Below are positions 1-7,998 of a stretch of 17,038 nt of DNA, piece by piece. Source of the DNA: Anaerolineaceae bacterium. GTDB taxonomy: Bacteria; Chloroflexota; Anaerolineae; JAAYZQ01. Every line of letters starts with the position of its first letter. The stretch's first letter is position 1. Below the pieces are notes generated by a model, which was given only the letters and a program-made list of their open reading frames with translations, was not told the DNA's origin and searched no databases. The position numbers were made by a program, and so were the translations under genes. The stretch lies in assembly GCA_012514775.1 (NCBI GenBank), contig JAAYZQ010000471.1:1-17038 (forward strand), read 5' to 3'.

Positions 1-1
1 C

Positions 2-117
2 AGAGCCCGTTCGTAGTGCGCGCTTATGAACTTTCAAAATATGATTCGGTAATAGGGCCGTGGCCTATTACCTTGTTGATAATTGAAAGAACATCAGCCG
101 TTTCCGTTGAGGGGCTC

Positions 118-118
<1 letters not shown>
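2..118. repeat. 117-bp nested imperfect palindrome after proS, possible terminator
   Basis: Several inverted-repeat blocks share exactly one centre, base 60: AGAGCCC at 2-8 with GGGCTCT at 112-118, CTTTCAA at 31-37 with TTGAAAG at 83-89 (with GCTnATG just outside it at 23-29, also mirrored), and GGTAATAGG at 48-56 with CCTATTACC at 64-72. The inner 9-bp stem with a 7-nt loop could act as a transcription terminator for proS, but the sequence that follows on the minus strand (GAATCATATTTTG) has only a weak U-tract. The outer arm overlaps the proS stop codon. A remnant of a small palindromic element is the alternative reading. Confidence 0.5.
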
Positions 119-2293
<2,175 letters not shown>

Positions 2294-2400
2294 CGTGGCG
2301 CCTCCCGGGCCCTCGCGGCCAATCCCCCCCCGCTCCACGGCGGACGGCCCCGCGCCCCCCTCCGGCGCCCTGGGCCTGCCCGCCTCCTTCCCTCTCTCGT

Positions 2401-3051
2401 TCAACGCAGTCGCCTCTCGTCGATCTCCAGAACGCGATGGCCGTAGGTGTTGATCACCTGCGTGTCGCGATAGGTCGTCGTCGTCTCCTCGTCCGGCCCA
2501 TACACGTGGATGTGGCCGTGGATCAGGTACCGGGGCCGGAACCAGTCCATGAACGTCACAAAGGCCGGAAAACCCTGGTGGCACCGGTCCGGCTTGTCGT
2601 GTATGCCCGCCGGCGGAGCGTGGGTGATGAGGATGTCCAGGAAGCGGCCGTAGCGCAGCCGGTTCAGCACCAGCGCCGGCGCCAGGCGCCACACCTTGTT
2701 CATCATCTCTCGCTCCGTGTACTGAAAGTCCGGGTTGTCGTTGTACCGCATCGAGCCCTCCAGGCCGGCGATGAGGAGCTTGCGATAGCGCACCACGCGC
2801 CCGTCAATGTTCTCCGCGCCGCCCGGATACTGCCACTCCTCCCGCGACGACCACCGCTTGCGGATGGCGTTGGCGTGGTTGCCGATGACATAGAACAATG
2901 GCCCCCCCAGCACAGTGACAATGTACTCCAGGTAGTGAAAGGGCAGGTCGCCGCAGCCCAGAACCATGCTCACGTCTCCGAAGAGCCGCTTGAGGGCCGG
3001 GCTATGGATCAGCTCCTCTACCTTGTCACTAACCGTCAGTATCTTGATCAT
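2401..3051 (-). CDS. Calcineurin-like metallophosphoesterase
   Basis: A 216-residue cytoplasmic protein with metallophosphoesterase motifs in order: D9 (VSDK), GCGDL with D35, GNH with N58 and H59, THAPP with H144, and GHIH with H180 and H182. These ligands normally hold two metal ions that hydrolyse phosphate mono- or diesters. The first motif is D-K-V where the family usually has D-x-H, so one ligand is missing or replaced. The substrate cannot be told from sequence. The ATG at 3051 is preceded by only a weak AGG. This is the first full-length gene after the proline-type attenuator at 3119-3273, and its stop lies next to the LOG gene, so these two and proS are on one strand with short gaps. 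The pairing with a LOG-family protein could point to nucleotide-derivative turnover, but that is speculation. Confidence 0.9.
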   Translation of the reverse strand: MIKILTVSDKVEELIHSPALKRLFGDVSMVLGCGDLPFHYLEYIVTVLGGPLFYVIGNHANAIRKRWSSREEWQYPGGAENIDGRVVRYRKLLIAGLEGSMRYNDNPDFQYTEREMMNKVWRLAPALVLNRLRYGRFLDILITHAPPAGIHDKPDRCHQGFPAFVTFMDWFRPRYLIHGHIHVYGPDEETTTTYRDTQVINTYGHRVLEIDERRLR

Positions 3052-3118
3052 CAGGCCTGGGTTTGCTCAACCGCCACTACCCGTCTCCCGTCACTCCCGG
3101 CGCTCGCCCTCCCTGGCA

Positions 3119-3163
3119 ACATAACAAAAGGCCAACTCTCGCGCTCCCCTGGAGAGCTGGCCT
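3119..3163 (-). terminator. Intrinsic terminator of the leader (attenuator regions 3 and 4)
   Basis: On the minus strand, AGGCCAGCTCTC (3163-3152) pairs with GAGAGTTGGCCT (3140-3129), one G-U or mismatch in 12, with an 11-nt loop, and is followed directly by TTTTGTTATG. This is a proper intrinsic terminator, yet it lies 170 bases downstream of a promoter and about 70 bases before the metallophosphoesterase start, with no normal gene in between. Its 5' arm can instead pair with an upstream sequence in the leader-peptide coding region. Confidence 0.8.
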
Positions 3164-3194
3164 GTAAAAATCCGGACGACCGAACGCAAGCAAG

Positions 3195-3266
3195 CTATCC
3201 AGGCCAGGAGTCTGGCCGCGGGCTAGGGCTGGTAGGGCTGATCGTCGTCGACCCGGCGGATAGCAT
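3195..3266 (-). CDS. Proline-rich attenuator leader peptide (23 residues)
   Basis: A 23-codon ORF starts with ATG at 3266, about 6 bases after GAGGAA, and ends with TAG at 3197-3195. An in-frame GTG at 3278 with its own GAGGAA would add four residues. The peptide begins MLSAGSTTIS and continues PTSPSPRPDSWPG, with Pro at 11, 14, 16, 18 and 22: five of the last 13 residues. Four of these five codons are CCT or CCA, which look uncommon in the neighbouring genes, where CCC and CCG dominate. It starts about 35 bases after the expected transcription start and ends just before a terminator that can be disrupted by pairing with its own 3' coding part. Ser is also frequent (six), but the only synthetase gene downstream is proS, so proline is the likely signal. 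The peptide itself probably has no other job. Confidence 0.7.
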   Translation of the reverse strand: MLSAGSTTISPTSPSPRPDSWPG

Positions 3267-3307
3267 TGCGTTCCTCACGTTCGTTTCCTCGGCATCAAGT
3301 ACGCAGC

Positions 3308-3336
3308 AGTATACCATGAAACCCCCAGCGTGTCAA
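3308..3336 (-). promoter_or_regulatory. Sigma70 promoter of the attenuator-MPE-LOG-proS unit
   Basis: On the minus strand TTGACA (3336-3331) is separated by exactly 17 bases from TATACT (3313-3308), and the -10 is extended by TGG. Transcription should begin near base 3300, giving a leader of about 250 bases before the metallophosphoesterase ATG. This is one of the best promoter matches in the window. Confidence 0.85.
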
Positions 3337-3376
3337 AGCCTATTCCGCCGCAATCAACGCGCGCGGCGCCAGGGAT

Positions 3377-3437
3377 CGGGCGGGGAGACCCCGCCCCTAC
3401 GCACCCATCGGCTGTAGGGGCGGGGTCTCCCCGCCCG
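3377..3437. repeat. Long perfect palindrome (interspersed GC hairpin repeat)
   Basis: Two perfectly complementary 23-nt arms, 3378-3400 and 3414-3436, with one more C-G pair outside, flank a 13-nt loop. The arms carry the GGGGCGGGGTCTCCCCGCCC theme. Such hairpins occur as interspersed repeats in several bacterial phyla and give spurious 'GDPAPT/AGSPRP' peptides when translated. Here it separates the divergent promoters at 3308-3336 and 3501-3529. It is not followed by a U-tract. Confidence 0.8.
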
Positions 3438-3472
3438 GTCCCCCGCCCGGTCTCCCCGCCCGGTCCCCCGCC
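3429..3472. repeat. Tandem 12-bp repeat CCCCGCCCGGTC
   Basis: Three exact copies of CCCCGCCCGGTC start at 3429, 3441 and 3454, the last after one extra T, and a partial fourth copy starts at 3466. They overlap the right arm of the long palindrome, so the repeat appears to have grown by slippage from that arm. Confidence 0.75.
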
Positions 3473-3500
3473 AGATGTCCTCACCGTAACAACCGGCGCT

Positions 3501-3529
3501 TTGCGCTTTGTTCCCATTCGTGGTACAAT
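3501..3529 (+). promoter_or_regulatory. Promoter of the C39-like protease gene
   Basis: TTGCGC (3501-3506), a 17-base spacer and TACAAT (3524-3529), with an extended -10 TGGTACAAT. The expected start is near 3536, which gives a 170-base leader before the protease ATG at 3706. Confidence 0.65.
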
Positions 3530-3566
3530 CCTGTACGTTCTCAAACAGGCCTCGGCAGGAGAGGCA

Positions 3567-3698
3567 ATGGTGCGATCACCGGCACCCTGGACTCCGCCCT
3601 TGAGCGCTTTCGCAGAAGGCGTTATGCTTGCTGCCGTCCGTACGCGCGACGACAGCATTGACCGCTTTGCCAGCTCTACCACGCACAAGAAAGGTTAG
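3567..3698 (+). CDS. Possible short upstream ORF (43 residues)
   Basis: An ATG at 3567 follows AGGAG with a 5-base gap and opens a 43-codon frame ending in TAG at 3698, seven bases before the secreted protease start. The product (MVRSPAPWTPPLSAFAEG...) resembles nothing I know and has no signal peptide. Its ribosome site is better than that of the protease gene, so it could serve for translational coupling. It may also be chance. Confidence 0.3.
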   Translation: MVRSPAPWTPPLSAFAEGVMLAAVRTRDDSIDRFASSTTHKKG

Positions 3699-3705
3699 AT
3701 CCACC

Positions 3706-5223
3706 ATGAGGTACAACGTTGTAACCTGGCTCTTGGCTCTCGTCATTGTTCTGACCCTCGCCGTGCCGCCCATGCAGGCACAAGGTGCCGGGCCCGGGCC
3801 GCTGCCCGACGACGCTCAAAGCACGACCGGACCGGTGCCCCCGCCTGGCATCGAGCGCGGCAACGTAGCCCCGACGCCGTCCAGGGCGCAGATCGTGCTC
3901 CACGACGTGCCCGCCTACCTGTGGCGCCACGGCTGTGCGCCGACGGCGGCCGGGATGGTGATCGGCTATTGGGACGGGCGTGGGTTCGATGCCCTGGTCA
4001 GTGGTAGCGCGGCCACGCAGACCAGCGCCGTCAACGCGATGATTGCCAGCTCGGGCAATTACAACGATTACTGCCTTCCGCTCGACGAGCCACCCACCAT
4101 GCTGCCCGACAGATCGGAACCACCGGCCGGCGACGAACATCCCGACGATTGCGTGGCCGACCTGATGAAAACCTCACAGAGCGCGTACAACAACTATTAC
4201 GGCTGGAGCTATTTCAATGTCATAGACGACGCCATGTCAGGCTACCCAGCCATGGTGGCGCCGCAGTACTCGGTGACGACACAAAACCGGGTGTGGGGCG
4301 ATTTCACGTGGACCAGCTACCGGGCCGAGATCGACGCCGGCCGGCCGGTGGTGCTCCTGGTGGACACCGACGCCGACGGTCAGACCGATCATTTCGTCAC
4401 GGGAATTGGCTACGACACGAGCACCAACCAGTACGCTTGCCGGGACACCTGGGACACCGGCGTCCATTGGTTCTCGTTTGCGCAACTGGCCCCCGGTCAG
4501 CCGTGGGGCATCTATGGGGCGACGCTGTTTCGCATCGAGGGCCCGAGCAACAAATACCGGGTATTCCTCCCCCTGATCTCCAGGACGGACTCCACCTCCA
4601 GCGGTTGGACGACCATCAAGAGCGAAACCTTTGAGGGCTCTTTCCCTATTGCGTGGGAAATAGGCGACAACAATGGGACCGACTATGGTGAATATGTCTG
4701 GCAGAAACGAAGCTGCCTGCCCTACGCGGGCAGCTTTAGCGGCTGGGCCGTCGGCGGTGGGGCCAACGGCTCGGCACTGGCCTGCGGCAGCGAGTACCCG
4801 AACAATGCCGACTCGTGGATGATCTATGGCCCCTTCAGCCTGGCCGACGCCTCGGCAGCCGATCTCAGTTTCAAGCTGTGGCTGAACAGCGAGCCGGACT
4901 ATGACAAGCTGTGCCGGATGGCTTCGCTCAACGGCACCAATTTCTTTGGCATGTGTACCACGGGCAATACGTCAGGTTGGACGGACCGCGTCCTCGATCT
5001 GGCCAACGTCTACAACCTTGGCAATCTCATGGGCCAATCGCAGGTCTGGATCGCACTGCGGTTCGTCAGCGACGGTTCGGCCACCTACGCCCAAGGAGCC
5101 CACGTCGACAACGTCGTATTGCGCAAATACGTGGGGGCCGGGGCGGCGCCCATCGTGCCGGCCGCGCCGGCCGATCCGGCCACGCTGCACGAGGAGTTCG
5201 CCAGCTTTACCGTGGAGCGGTGA
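3706..5223 (+). CDS. Secreted C39-like cysteine protease with C-terminal beta-sandwich domain
   Basis: A 505-residue exported protein. Residues 1-25 form a signal peptide (MRYN, then a hydrophobic run, ending near MQAQ). Residues 65-277 match the papain-like C39-like fold: the nucleophile is Cys in HGCAPTAAGM (C77), the His is H229 in DHFVTGIGYD, and the third residue is probably D247 in CRDTWD. A linker YRVFLPLISR (284-293) follows, a short motif often seen in secreted Chloroflexota proteins. Residues 302-475 form a jelly-roll-like domain of the type found behind secreted peptidases (FEGSFPIAWE ... HVDNVVLRKY). A 30-residue Ala/Pro-rich tail ends the protein. I chose the ATG at 3706 because of the signal peptide; the ribosome site (AAAGG, about 12 bases away) is weak and the frame is open back to 3628. 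The role is probably extracellular peptide or protein cleavage; the substrate is unknown. Confidence 0.85.
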   Translation: MRYNVVTWLLALVIVLTLAVPPMQAQGAGPGPLPDDAQSTTGPVPPPGIERGNVAPTPSRAQIVLHDVPAYLWRHGCAPTAAGMVIGYWDGRGFDALVSGSAATQTSAVNAMIASSGNYNDYCLPLDEPPTMLPDRSEPPAGDEHPDDCVADLMKTSQSAYNNYYGWSYFNVIDDAMSGYPAMVAPQYSVTTQNRVWGDFTWTSYRAEIDAGRPVVLLVDTDADGQTDHFVTGIGYDTSTNQYACRDTWDTGVHWFSFAQLAPGQPWGIYGATLFRIEGPSNKYRVFLPLISRTDSTSSGWTTIKSETFEGSFPIAWEIGDNNGTDYGEYVWQKRSCLPYAGSFSGWAVGGGANGSALACGSEYPNNADSWMIYGPFSLADASAADLSFKLWLNSEPDYDKLCRMASLNGTNFFGMCTTGNTSGWTDRVLDLANVYNLGNLMGQSQVWIALRFVSDGSATYAQGAHVDNVVLRKYVGAGAAPIVPAAPADPATLHEEFASFTVER

Positions 5224-5270
5224 TCCGCTATTCGGTGCTCTAGCGAGCAGTCAAGCTGCCCGCCAGTAGG

Positions 5271-5305
5271 ACAGGCGGACGAGGGGCTGGCCCTCGTCCG
5301 CCTGT
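5271..5305. terminator. Bidirectional hairpin between convergent genes
   Basis: A perfect 15-bp stem, ACAGGCGGACGAGGG with its complement, and a 5-nt loop lie in the 114-base gap between the convergent ends of the C39-like protease gene and the TusA-family gene. No U-tract flanks it on either side, so efficiency as an intrinsic terminator is uncertain. Confidence 0.65.
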
Positions 5306-5337
5306 GCCCGCGGGACATCGCCCGCACCATTACGAAT

Positions 5338-5547
5338 TCATCTGGTCAGCGTCAGCTTGAATTCATCGCCCAGATCTTTTACCTGCACCGCGCAGCCGAG
5401 CTTTTCCGCAGCGCGCCGCACGTTCTCCCGCGAGGTTACGGTATCAACCAGCACGTCGATGGGGAATTTCCCCGCCTGGATGGCATTGCGGGCCAGGATG
5501 ACCGGTTGGGGACAGGACAGCCCGCGGGCATCGACTGTATGGGTCAT
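5338..5547 (-). CDS. TusA-family sulfur (or selenium) carrier protein
   Basis: A 69-residue single-domain protein with the TusA signature: VDARGLSCPQPV with the CPxP motif and sulfur-accepting C12, then the two-layer alpha/beta body (NAIQAGKFPIDVLVDT ... GCAVQVKDLGDEFKLTL). Such proteins carry a persulfide, or in selenium-using relatives (N-terminal part of YedF) possibly a selenium atom, between enzymes in the cytoplasm. Only the N-terminal module is present; the extra C-terminal domain of YedF is absent. The ATG at 5547 has GGAGGGG seven bases upstream; the frame upstream to 5571 overlaps yedE. The gene begins four bases after the yedE stop, so the two are translated from one mRNA. The pairing with YedE is a well known arrangement. 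Confidence 0.9.
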   Translation of the reverse strand: MTHTVDARGLSCPQPVILARNAIQAGKFPIDVLVDTVTSRENVRRAAEKLGCAVQVKDLGDEFKLTLTR

Positions 5548-5551
5548 GATG

Positions 5552-6676
5552 TTACCCCTCCACCTTCTCACGCATGGTCAAACCAAGGACGACACACACC
5601 ACCAGCCCCAGGACGACCGCGGCCATGCCGTAGGGATTGATGCCGCCGATCTTCTGGACGCCTTCCACCACCGAGTCCGGGCTGCCGGCCAGGGTAAAGT
5701 TGTGAGCAAGCCCCGCGCCGGTGATCATGCCCAGGACAAACACGGCCGAGTCGCCATCCCCTTCGCCGGCCAGGAAAAGCTGCCGGCCCGGGCAGCCCCC
5801 GGCCAGGACAAAGGCCAGGCCCGCCAGCGCCATGCCCAGCAGGTTCCACAGGTGCTGGCTGTGGGCCACCGGCTGCCCAAAAAAGCCAACCGGACCGAAT
5901 TGCCCCAGGATCAGGTTCATGACTACTGCCACCACCACCAGCGCCCCCACGCCGCTGATCAGGTGCGTGTCGCGCATCAGGATCACGTCGCGGATGGAGC
6001 CCATGGTGCAAAAGCGGGTGCGTTGGGCCAGGAAGCCGATGCCCAGGCCCGCACCCAGAGAGAGGAGCCAGAAGGCGTGCTGGGAGCCCGGTCCGCTCTC
6101 GCTGAAAAAGAGCGCGCCGGTGTCGCTCACCTTGACCTCAAAGATGAGCAGCAGGAGCAGGCCGATCATCAGGACCGGCATGACCCAGCCAACAGCGCGG
6201 TAGGTCTTGTGCGACCGGCCCAGGTTGTAGCCAGACTTGAGGAACTGGACGCCGATAAAAATGCCGGCTGCCAGGCCGAGCAGGCCCACCACGGCATTCA
6301 GGTCGCCGGCCGACAACCGCAAGAGCGCCCGCCAGGGGCAGCCCAGGAACGCCAGCGCGCCGATCATGGCGAACATGCCCAACACAAAGCGCACGATGGG
6401 CGCCGAGCCGGCCCTGGCCTTGAACTCGCGGAAGGCCAGCGCGGCGATCGTCGCGCCCAAGACGAACGCGGGGATCTCCGGGCGGATGTTCTGGACGGCA
6501 GCCGCACGGTGGAGCCCCAGGGCGCCGGCGATGTCCCGCTCAAAGCAGGCCACGCAGATGCCCATGTTCTTGGGGTTGCCCGCGTACTGCAAAAGTGAGG
6601 CGAGCAGCCCGATGACGGCCCCGGCCAGGATGATGCCCCAGCGCGAGGCAAAGAAACGGGTAAGCTTTTCGGACAT
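5552..6676 (-). CDS. yedE: YedE/YeeE-family membrane transporter, putative selenium transporter type
   Basis: A 374-residue integral membrane protein with about ten hydrophobic segments. It matches the YedE branch linked to selenium metabolism: the start (FFASRWGIILAGAVIG), the CVAC pair with the ERDIAGALGLHRAA segment (residues 41-60), LGCPWRALLRLSAGDLN (111-127), RFCTMGSIRDVILMRD (221-236) and GGCPGRQLFLAGEGDGDS (293-310). Conserved Cys residues C113, C223 and C295 lie in repeated half-motifs, as in thiosulfate-transporting YeeE relatives. It probably moves a sulfur or selenium compound inward and passes it to the TusA protein encoded next. The ATG at 6676 has AAGGAGG with an 8-base gap. 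A promoter at 7017-7044 and a broken peroxiredoxin fragment lie upstream. The substrate is inferred from the family; no selD or selenoprotein gene is visible in this window. Confidence 0.92.
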   Translation of the reverse strand: MSEKLTRFFASRWGIILAGAVIGLLASLLQYAGNPKNMGICVACFERDIAGALGLHRAAAVQNIRPEIPAFVLGATIAALAFREFKARAGSAPIVRFVLGMFAMIGALAFLGCPWRALLRLSAGDLNAVVGLLGLAAGIFIGVQFLKSGYNLGRSHKTYRAVGWVMPVLMIGLLLLLIFEVKVSDTGALFFSESGPGSQHAFWLLSLGAGLGIGFLAQRTRFCTMGSIRDVILMRDTHLISGVGALVVVAVVMNLILGQFGPVGFFGQPVAHSQHLWNLLGMALAGLAFVLAGGCPGRQLFLAGEGDGDSAVFVLGMITGAGLAHNFTLAGSPDSVVEGVQKIGGINPYGMAAVVLGLVVCVVLGLTMREKVEG

Positions 6677-6750
6677 GATGTCTCCCTCCTTGGATATCTC
6701 CACGCACCCCTCGCCCCGTCGCGTCGGGGTACGACGTGGTCACGCCGAAA

Positions 6751-6778
6751 GCCGCCGCCAGCACGGGCCGGCGGCGGC
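6751..6778 (-). other. GC stem-loop in the yedE leader
   Basis: GCCGCCGCC (6751-6759) and GGCGGCGGC (6770-6778) form a perfect 9-bp stem with a 10-nt loop, followed on the minus strand by TTTC. It lies between the peroxiredoxin remnant and yedE. It could attenuate read-through into yedE, but the U-tract is too short to call a terminator. Confidence 0.4.
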
Positions 6779-6791
6779 CCGGGAGTCGATA

Positions 6792-6901
6792 TCACATCCA
6801 GCACCCGGCATACTGCTCTGGAAATCGAGCTCCCCTTGGATCGTACTCGTCTCGAAGGCAGGGACCCTGTCGCCCATGGGGGGCCCCGGGACGCTGCGCA
6901 T
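6792..6901 (-). pseudogene. Peroxiredoxin (AhpC/TSA, Prx6-like) N-terminal remnant
   Basis: One minus-strand frame from 6877 reads MGDRVPAFETSTIQGELDF and a second frame continues at 6821 with PEQYAGCW before a stop at 6794-6792. Together they match the start of a Prx6-type peroxiredoxin (GDxAPxFExxTTQGxIxFPExYAGxW). The frames share base 6821, as expected from loss of one base in the TTTCC run. The expected continuation with the catalytic Cys (LFSHPADFTPVCTTE) is absent and about 190 residues are missing before yedE. In intact form it would be a peroxide-reducing enzyme in a redox operon with yedE and the TusA gene. Either this is a genuine decayed gene or an assembly problem; the fragment is short, so the call rests on pattern memory. 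Confidence 0.5.
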
Positions 6902-7016
6902 CTCGCCACTTGTCGCCAAATGCTCTCTCCTCTTTGAGCGACCTGATATGCAACGGCAAGTCGACGGCATGGCCGACAATCATAACCAACATGTATGACT
7001 GCCATACCGCTCTATA

Positions 7017-7044
7017 ATTATATCGGAAAGCGGGGGCGCGTCAA
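7017..7044 (-). promoter_or_regulatory. Promoter of the yedE-TusA operon
   Basis: On the minus strand TTGACG (7044-7039), a 16-base spacer and TATAAT (7022-7017) form a near-consensus promoter with a start near 7010. A small dyad, GTATG/CATAC at 6993-7007, lies at the start of the transcript and could be an operator. The leader before yedE is about 335 bases and contains the peroxiredoxin remnant. Confidence 0.7.
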
Positions 7045-7050
7045 ATCTGG

Positions 7051-7413
7051 GGCAAGGGCAAGCAGGGTTGCAAGGTCGGCTGCTCCCCCGGCAAGGTTTG
7101 AGGTCCACGAGAGCGGCCCTGACGCCTGGCTACGGCTGTCGCGTTGTCTCTTGACTGCCGCTGGAATCGCCGAGGACTAGCTCGGCAAGTTGCGTGTAGC
7201 GAGAAAGGCCGAGCCGGCGCTCGGCGATCCCAGGCAACAGGACCGACTTTGCAAGCCTTGAGCCCTGACGCCCGGCAGGGTTGTTGCATGTTCACTTGCC
7301 TTGACAGCGGCCCAACAGTGAAGGCCGGCGGGGCAGATTCCCAGGCCTGGTAGGCCGGCGCCCTGGCGATCCCCGGCGAGCTTGCTGGGAGTAGCAGACT
7401 TTGCAGCGGCCCT
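7051..7413. repeat. Degenerate intergenic repeat copies
   Basis: Three diverged copies of one sequence appear. Copies at 7213-7257 and 7353-7413 are direct and share GCCGGCGC, GGCGATCCC, GACTTTGCA and CCCTG. A third at about 7051-7118 is inverted; its complement reads CTTGCCGGGGGAGCAG then GACCTTGCAACCCTGC, against CTTGCTGGGAGTAGCAG and ACTTTGCAGCGGCCCTGC. None encodes a recognisable protein. They may be remnants of a small mobile or palindromic element. I see no gene in 7045-7512. Confidence 0.4.
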
Positions 7414-7512
7414 GCACATTAAAATTGAGGACTGGACAAACCCGAACATTTGCGCCACACTGTCCTCTGCCGGCCCAAGGACAGGAATCCCAAAAGATTT
7501 TCGTTTTCGACC

Positions 7513-7542
7513 TTGACAGGGCGCCAAACAGGTGGTTATATA
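7513..7542 (+). promoter_or_regulatory. Consensus promoter inside the gene-free region
   Basis: TTGACA (7513-7518) is followed after 17 or 18 bases by TTATAT/TATATA (7536-7542). No convincing protein gene follows for 450 bases, so it may drive an RNA or an alternative, longer transcript of the 7999 gene cluster. Confidence 0.55.
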
Positions 7543-7548
7543 GAGGAG

Positions 7549-7840
7549 AGCACGCGCATATATTCACATTGAACAAGCAGAGGAACGTGGCAGACACGCC
7601 GGCGGGGAGCAGCCCCGTGAACGAACAACTCAGCCCCCTGGCAGCCGGCCGCGCCGGGCGCTGCGCCCTCCCCCCGCCCGAGTCCAGGGCCGGAACCGTA
7701 GAGATCGAGAGAAATCGATCCGAAGAGGCATGTGCGGATCAGGCGCAAACCCTCTCCGCTTCGCACCCCGGCAGGCAGGCACCCTCAGGGAAGAATAGAG
7801 AATAAAAGGTCTCTCTATATATCTTCTTATCTATTTTCTC
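7549..7840 (+). ncRNA. Candidate non-coding RNA (promoter to terminator-like end)
   Basis: The stretch runs from the promoter at 7513-7542 to a hairpin with a T-rich tail at 7790-7840. It contains small hairpins (CGGGG/CCCCG near 7607-7618, GATCGA/TCGATC near 7702-7722). It matches no RNA family that I recognise: no tmRNA, RNase P, SRP or 6S signature. The open frame at 7401-7805 starts before the promoter and looks like random high-GC coding. Confidence 0.25.
7790..7840 (+). terminator. AT-rich terminator-like hairpin
   Basis: GAAGA plus ATAGAGA (7790-7801) pairs with TCTCTAT plus TCTTC (7812-7826) around a 10-nt loop with a 3-nt bulge, followed by TTATCTATTTTCTC. The stem is AT-rich and weaker than normal terminators in this genome. 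The segment 7780-7860 is strikingly AT-rich compared with its surroundings. Confidence 0.35.
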
Positions 7841-7908
7841 TACATAAGTTATTGTCAAGTTAACGCCCCCACGAGAGTTCATAAGCAACACAACACCCAT
7901 AACACTCC

Positions 7909-7920
7909 GCACCGCGGTGC
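7909..7920. promoter_or_regulatory. 12-bp perfect palindrome, possible operator
   Basis: GCACCGCGGTGC is a perfect dyad that ends 24 bases before the -35 box of the promoter at 7945-7973. The position suits an activator or repressor site. No regulator gene is nearby, so the role is a guess. Confidence 0.3.
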
Positions 7921-7944
7921 AATCGCACCTGTTCCCCGCCCGCC

Positions 7945-7973
7945 TTTACACGTCCGCCAAGGCAGTGTATAAT
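7945..7973 (+). promoter_or_regulatory. Strong promoter of the membrane protein-GH31 cluster
   Basis: TTTACA (7945-7950), a 17-base spacer and a perfect TATAAT (7968-7973). Transcription should begin near 7980. The -10 overlaps the ATG at 7972, which rules that codon out as the start for transcripts from this promoter. Confidence 0.8.
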
Positions 7974-7998
7974 GGGCACCGACGGAGACGAGCGTACC

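Larger units (their letters stand above)
3119..3276 (-). promoter_or_regulatory. Candidate proline-responsive transcription attenuator
   Basis: Four segments form exclusive hairpins on the minus-strand RNA. Region 1 is GGCCAG (3217-3212), region 2 CTGGCCTG (3207-3200), region 3 CAGGCCAGCTCTC (3164-3152), region 4 GAGAGTTGGCC (3140-3130). Regions 1 and 2 pair with a 4-nt loop; regions 2 and 3 pair over 8 bp (antiterminator); regions 3 and 4 form the terminator. Pro codons 11, 14 and 16 of the leader peptide lie just before region 1. A ribosome waiting there would cover region 1 and free region 2 to disarm the terminator, while a ribosome that reaches the stop at 3197-3195 would cover region 2. 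A longer stem (3266-3273 with 3182-3189, 3258-3264 with 3194-3200) can also hide the leader start. The layout is seen; the mechanism follows the classical trp/his leader model and is inferred. Confidence 0.75.

Noticed and set aside
3119..3300. 6S, SRP or known riboswitch RNA
   Set aside because: The size would suit a small RNA, but I see none of the signatures (SRP GGAA loop region, 6S bubble, or riboswitch cores), whereas the leader-peptide explanation accounts for the pairings.
3377..3472. CRISPR array
   Set aside because: The repeats are short, contiguous and without unique spacers, and no cas gene is near.
3275..3688. 137-residue minus-strand open frame
   Set aside because: It runs through the palindromic repeat ('GDPAPT ... 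AGSPRP') and the promoter at 3308-3336; it has no family resemblance.
7401..7805. 134-residue open frame in the gene-free region
   Set aside because: It begins upstream of the promoter at 7513, has no ribosome site, and its composition looks like translated high-GC non-coding DNA.
7829..7858. Minus-strand promoter with TTGACA at 7858-7853
   Set aside because: No acceptable -10 box lies 16-18 bases downstream, and no minus-strand gene follows.
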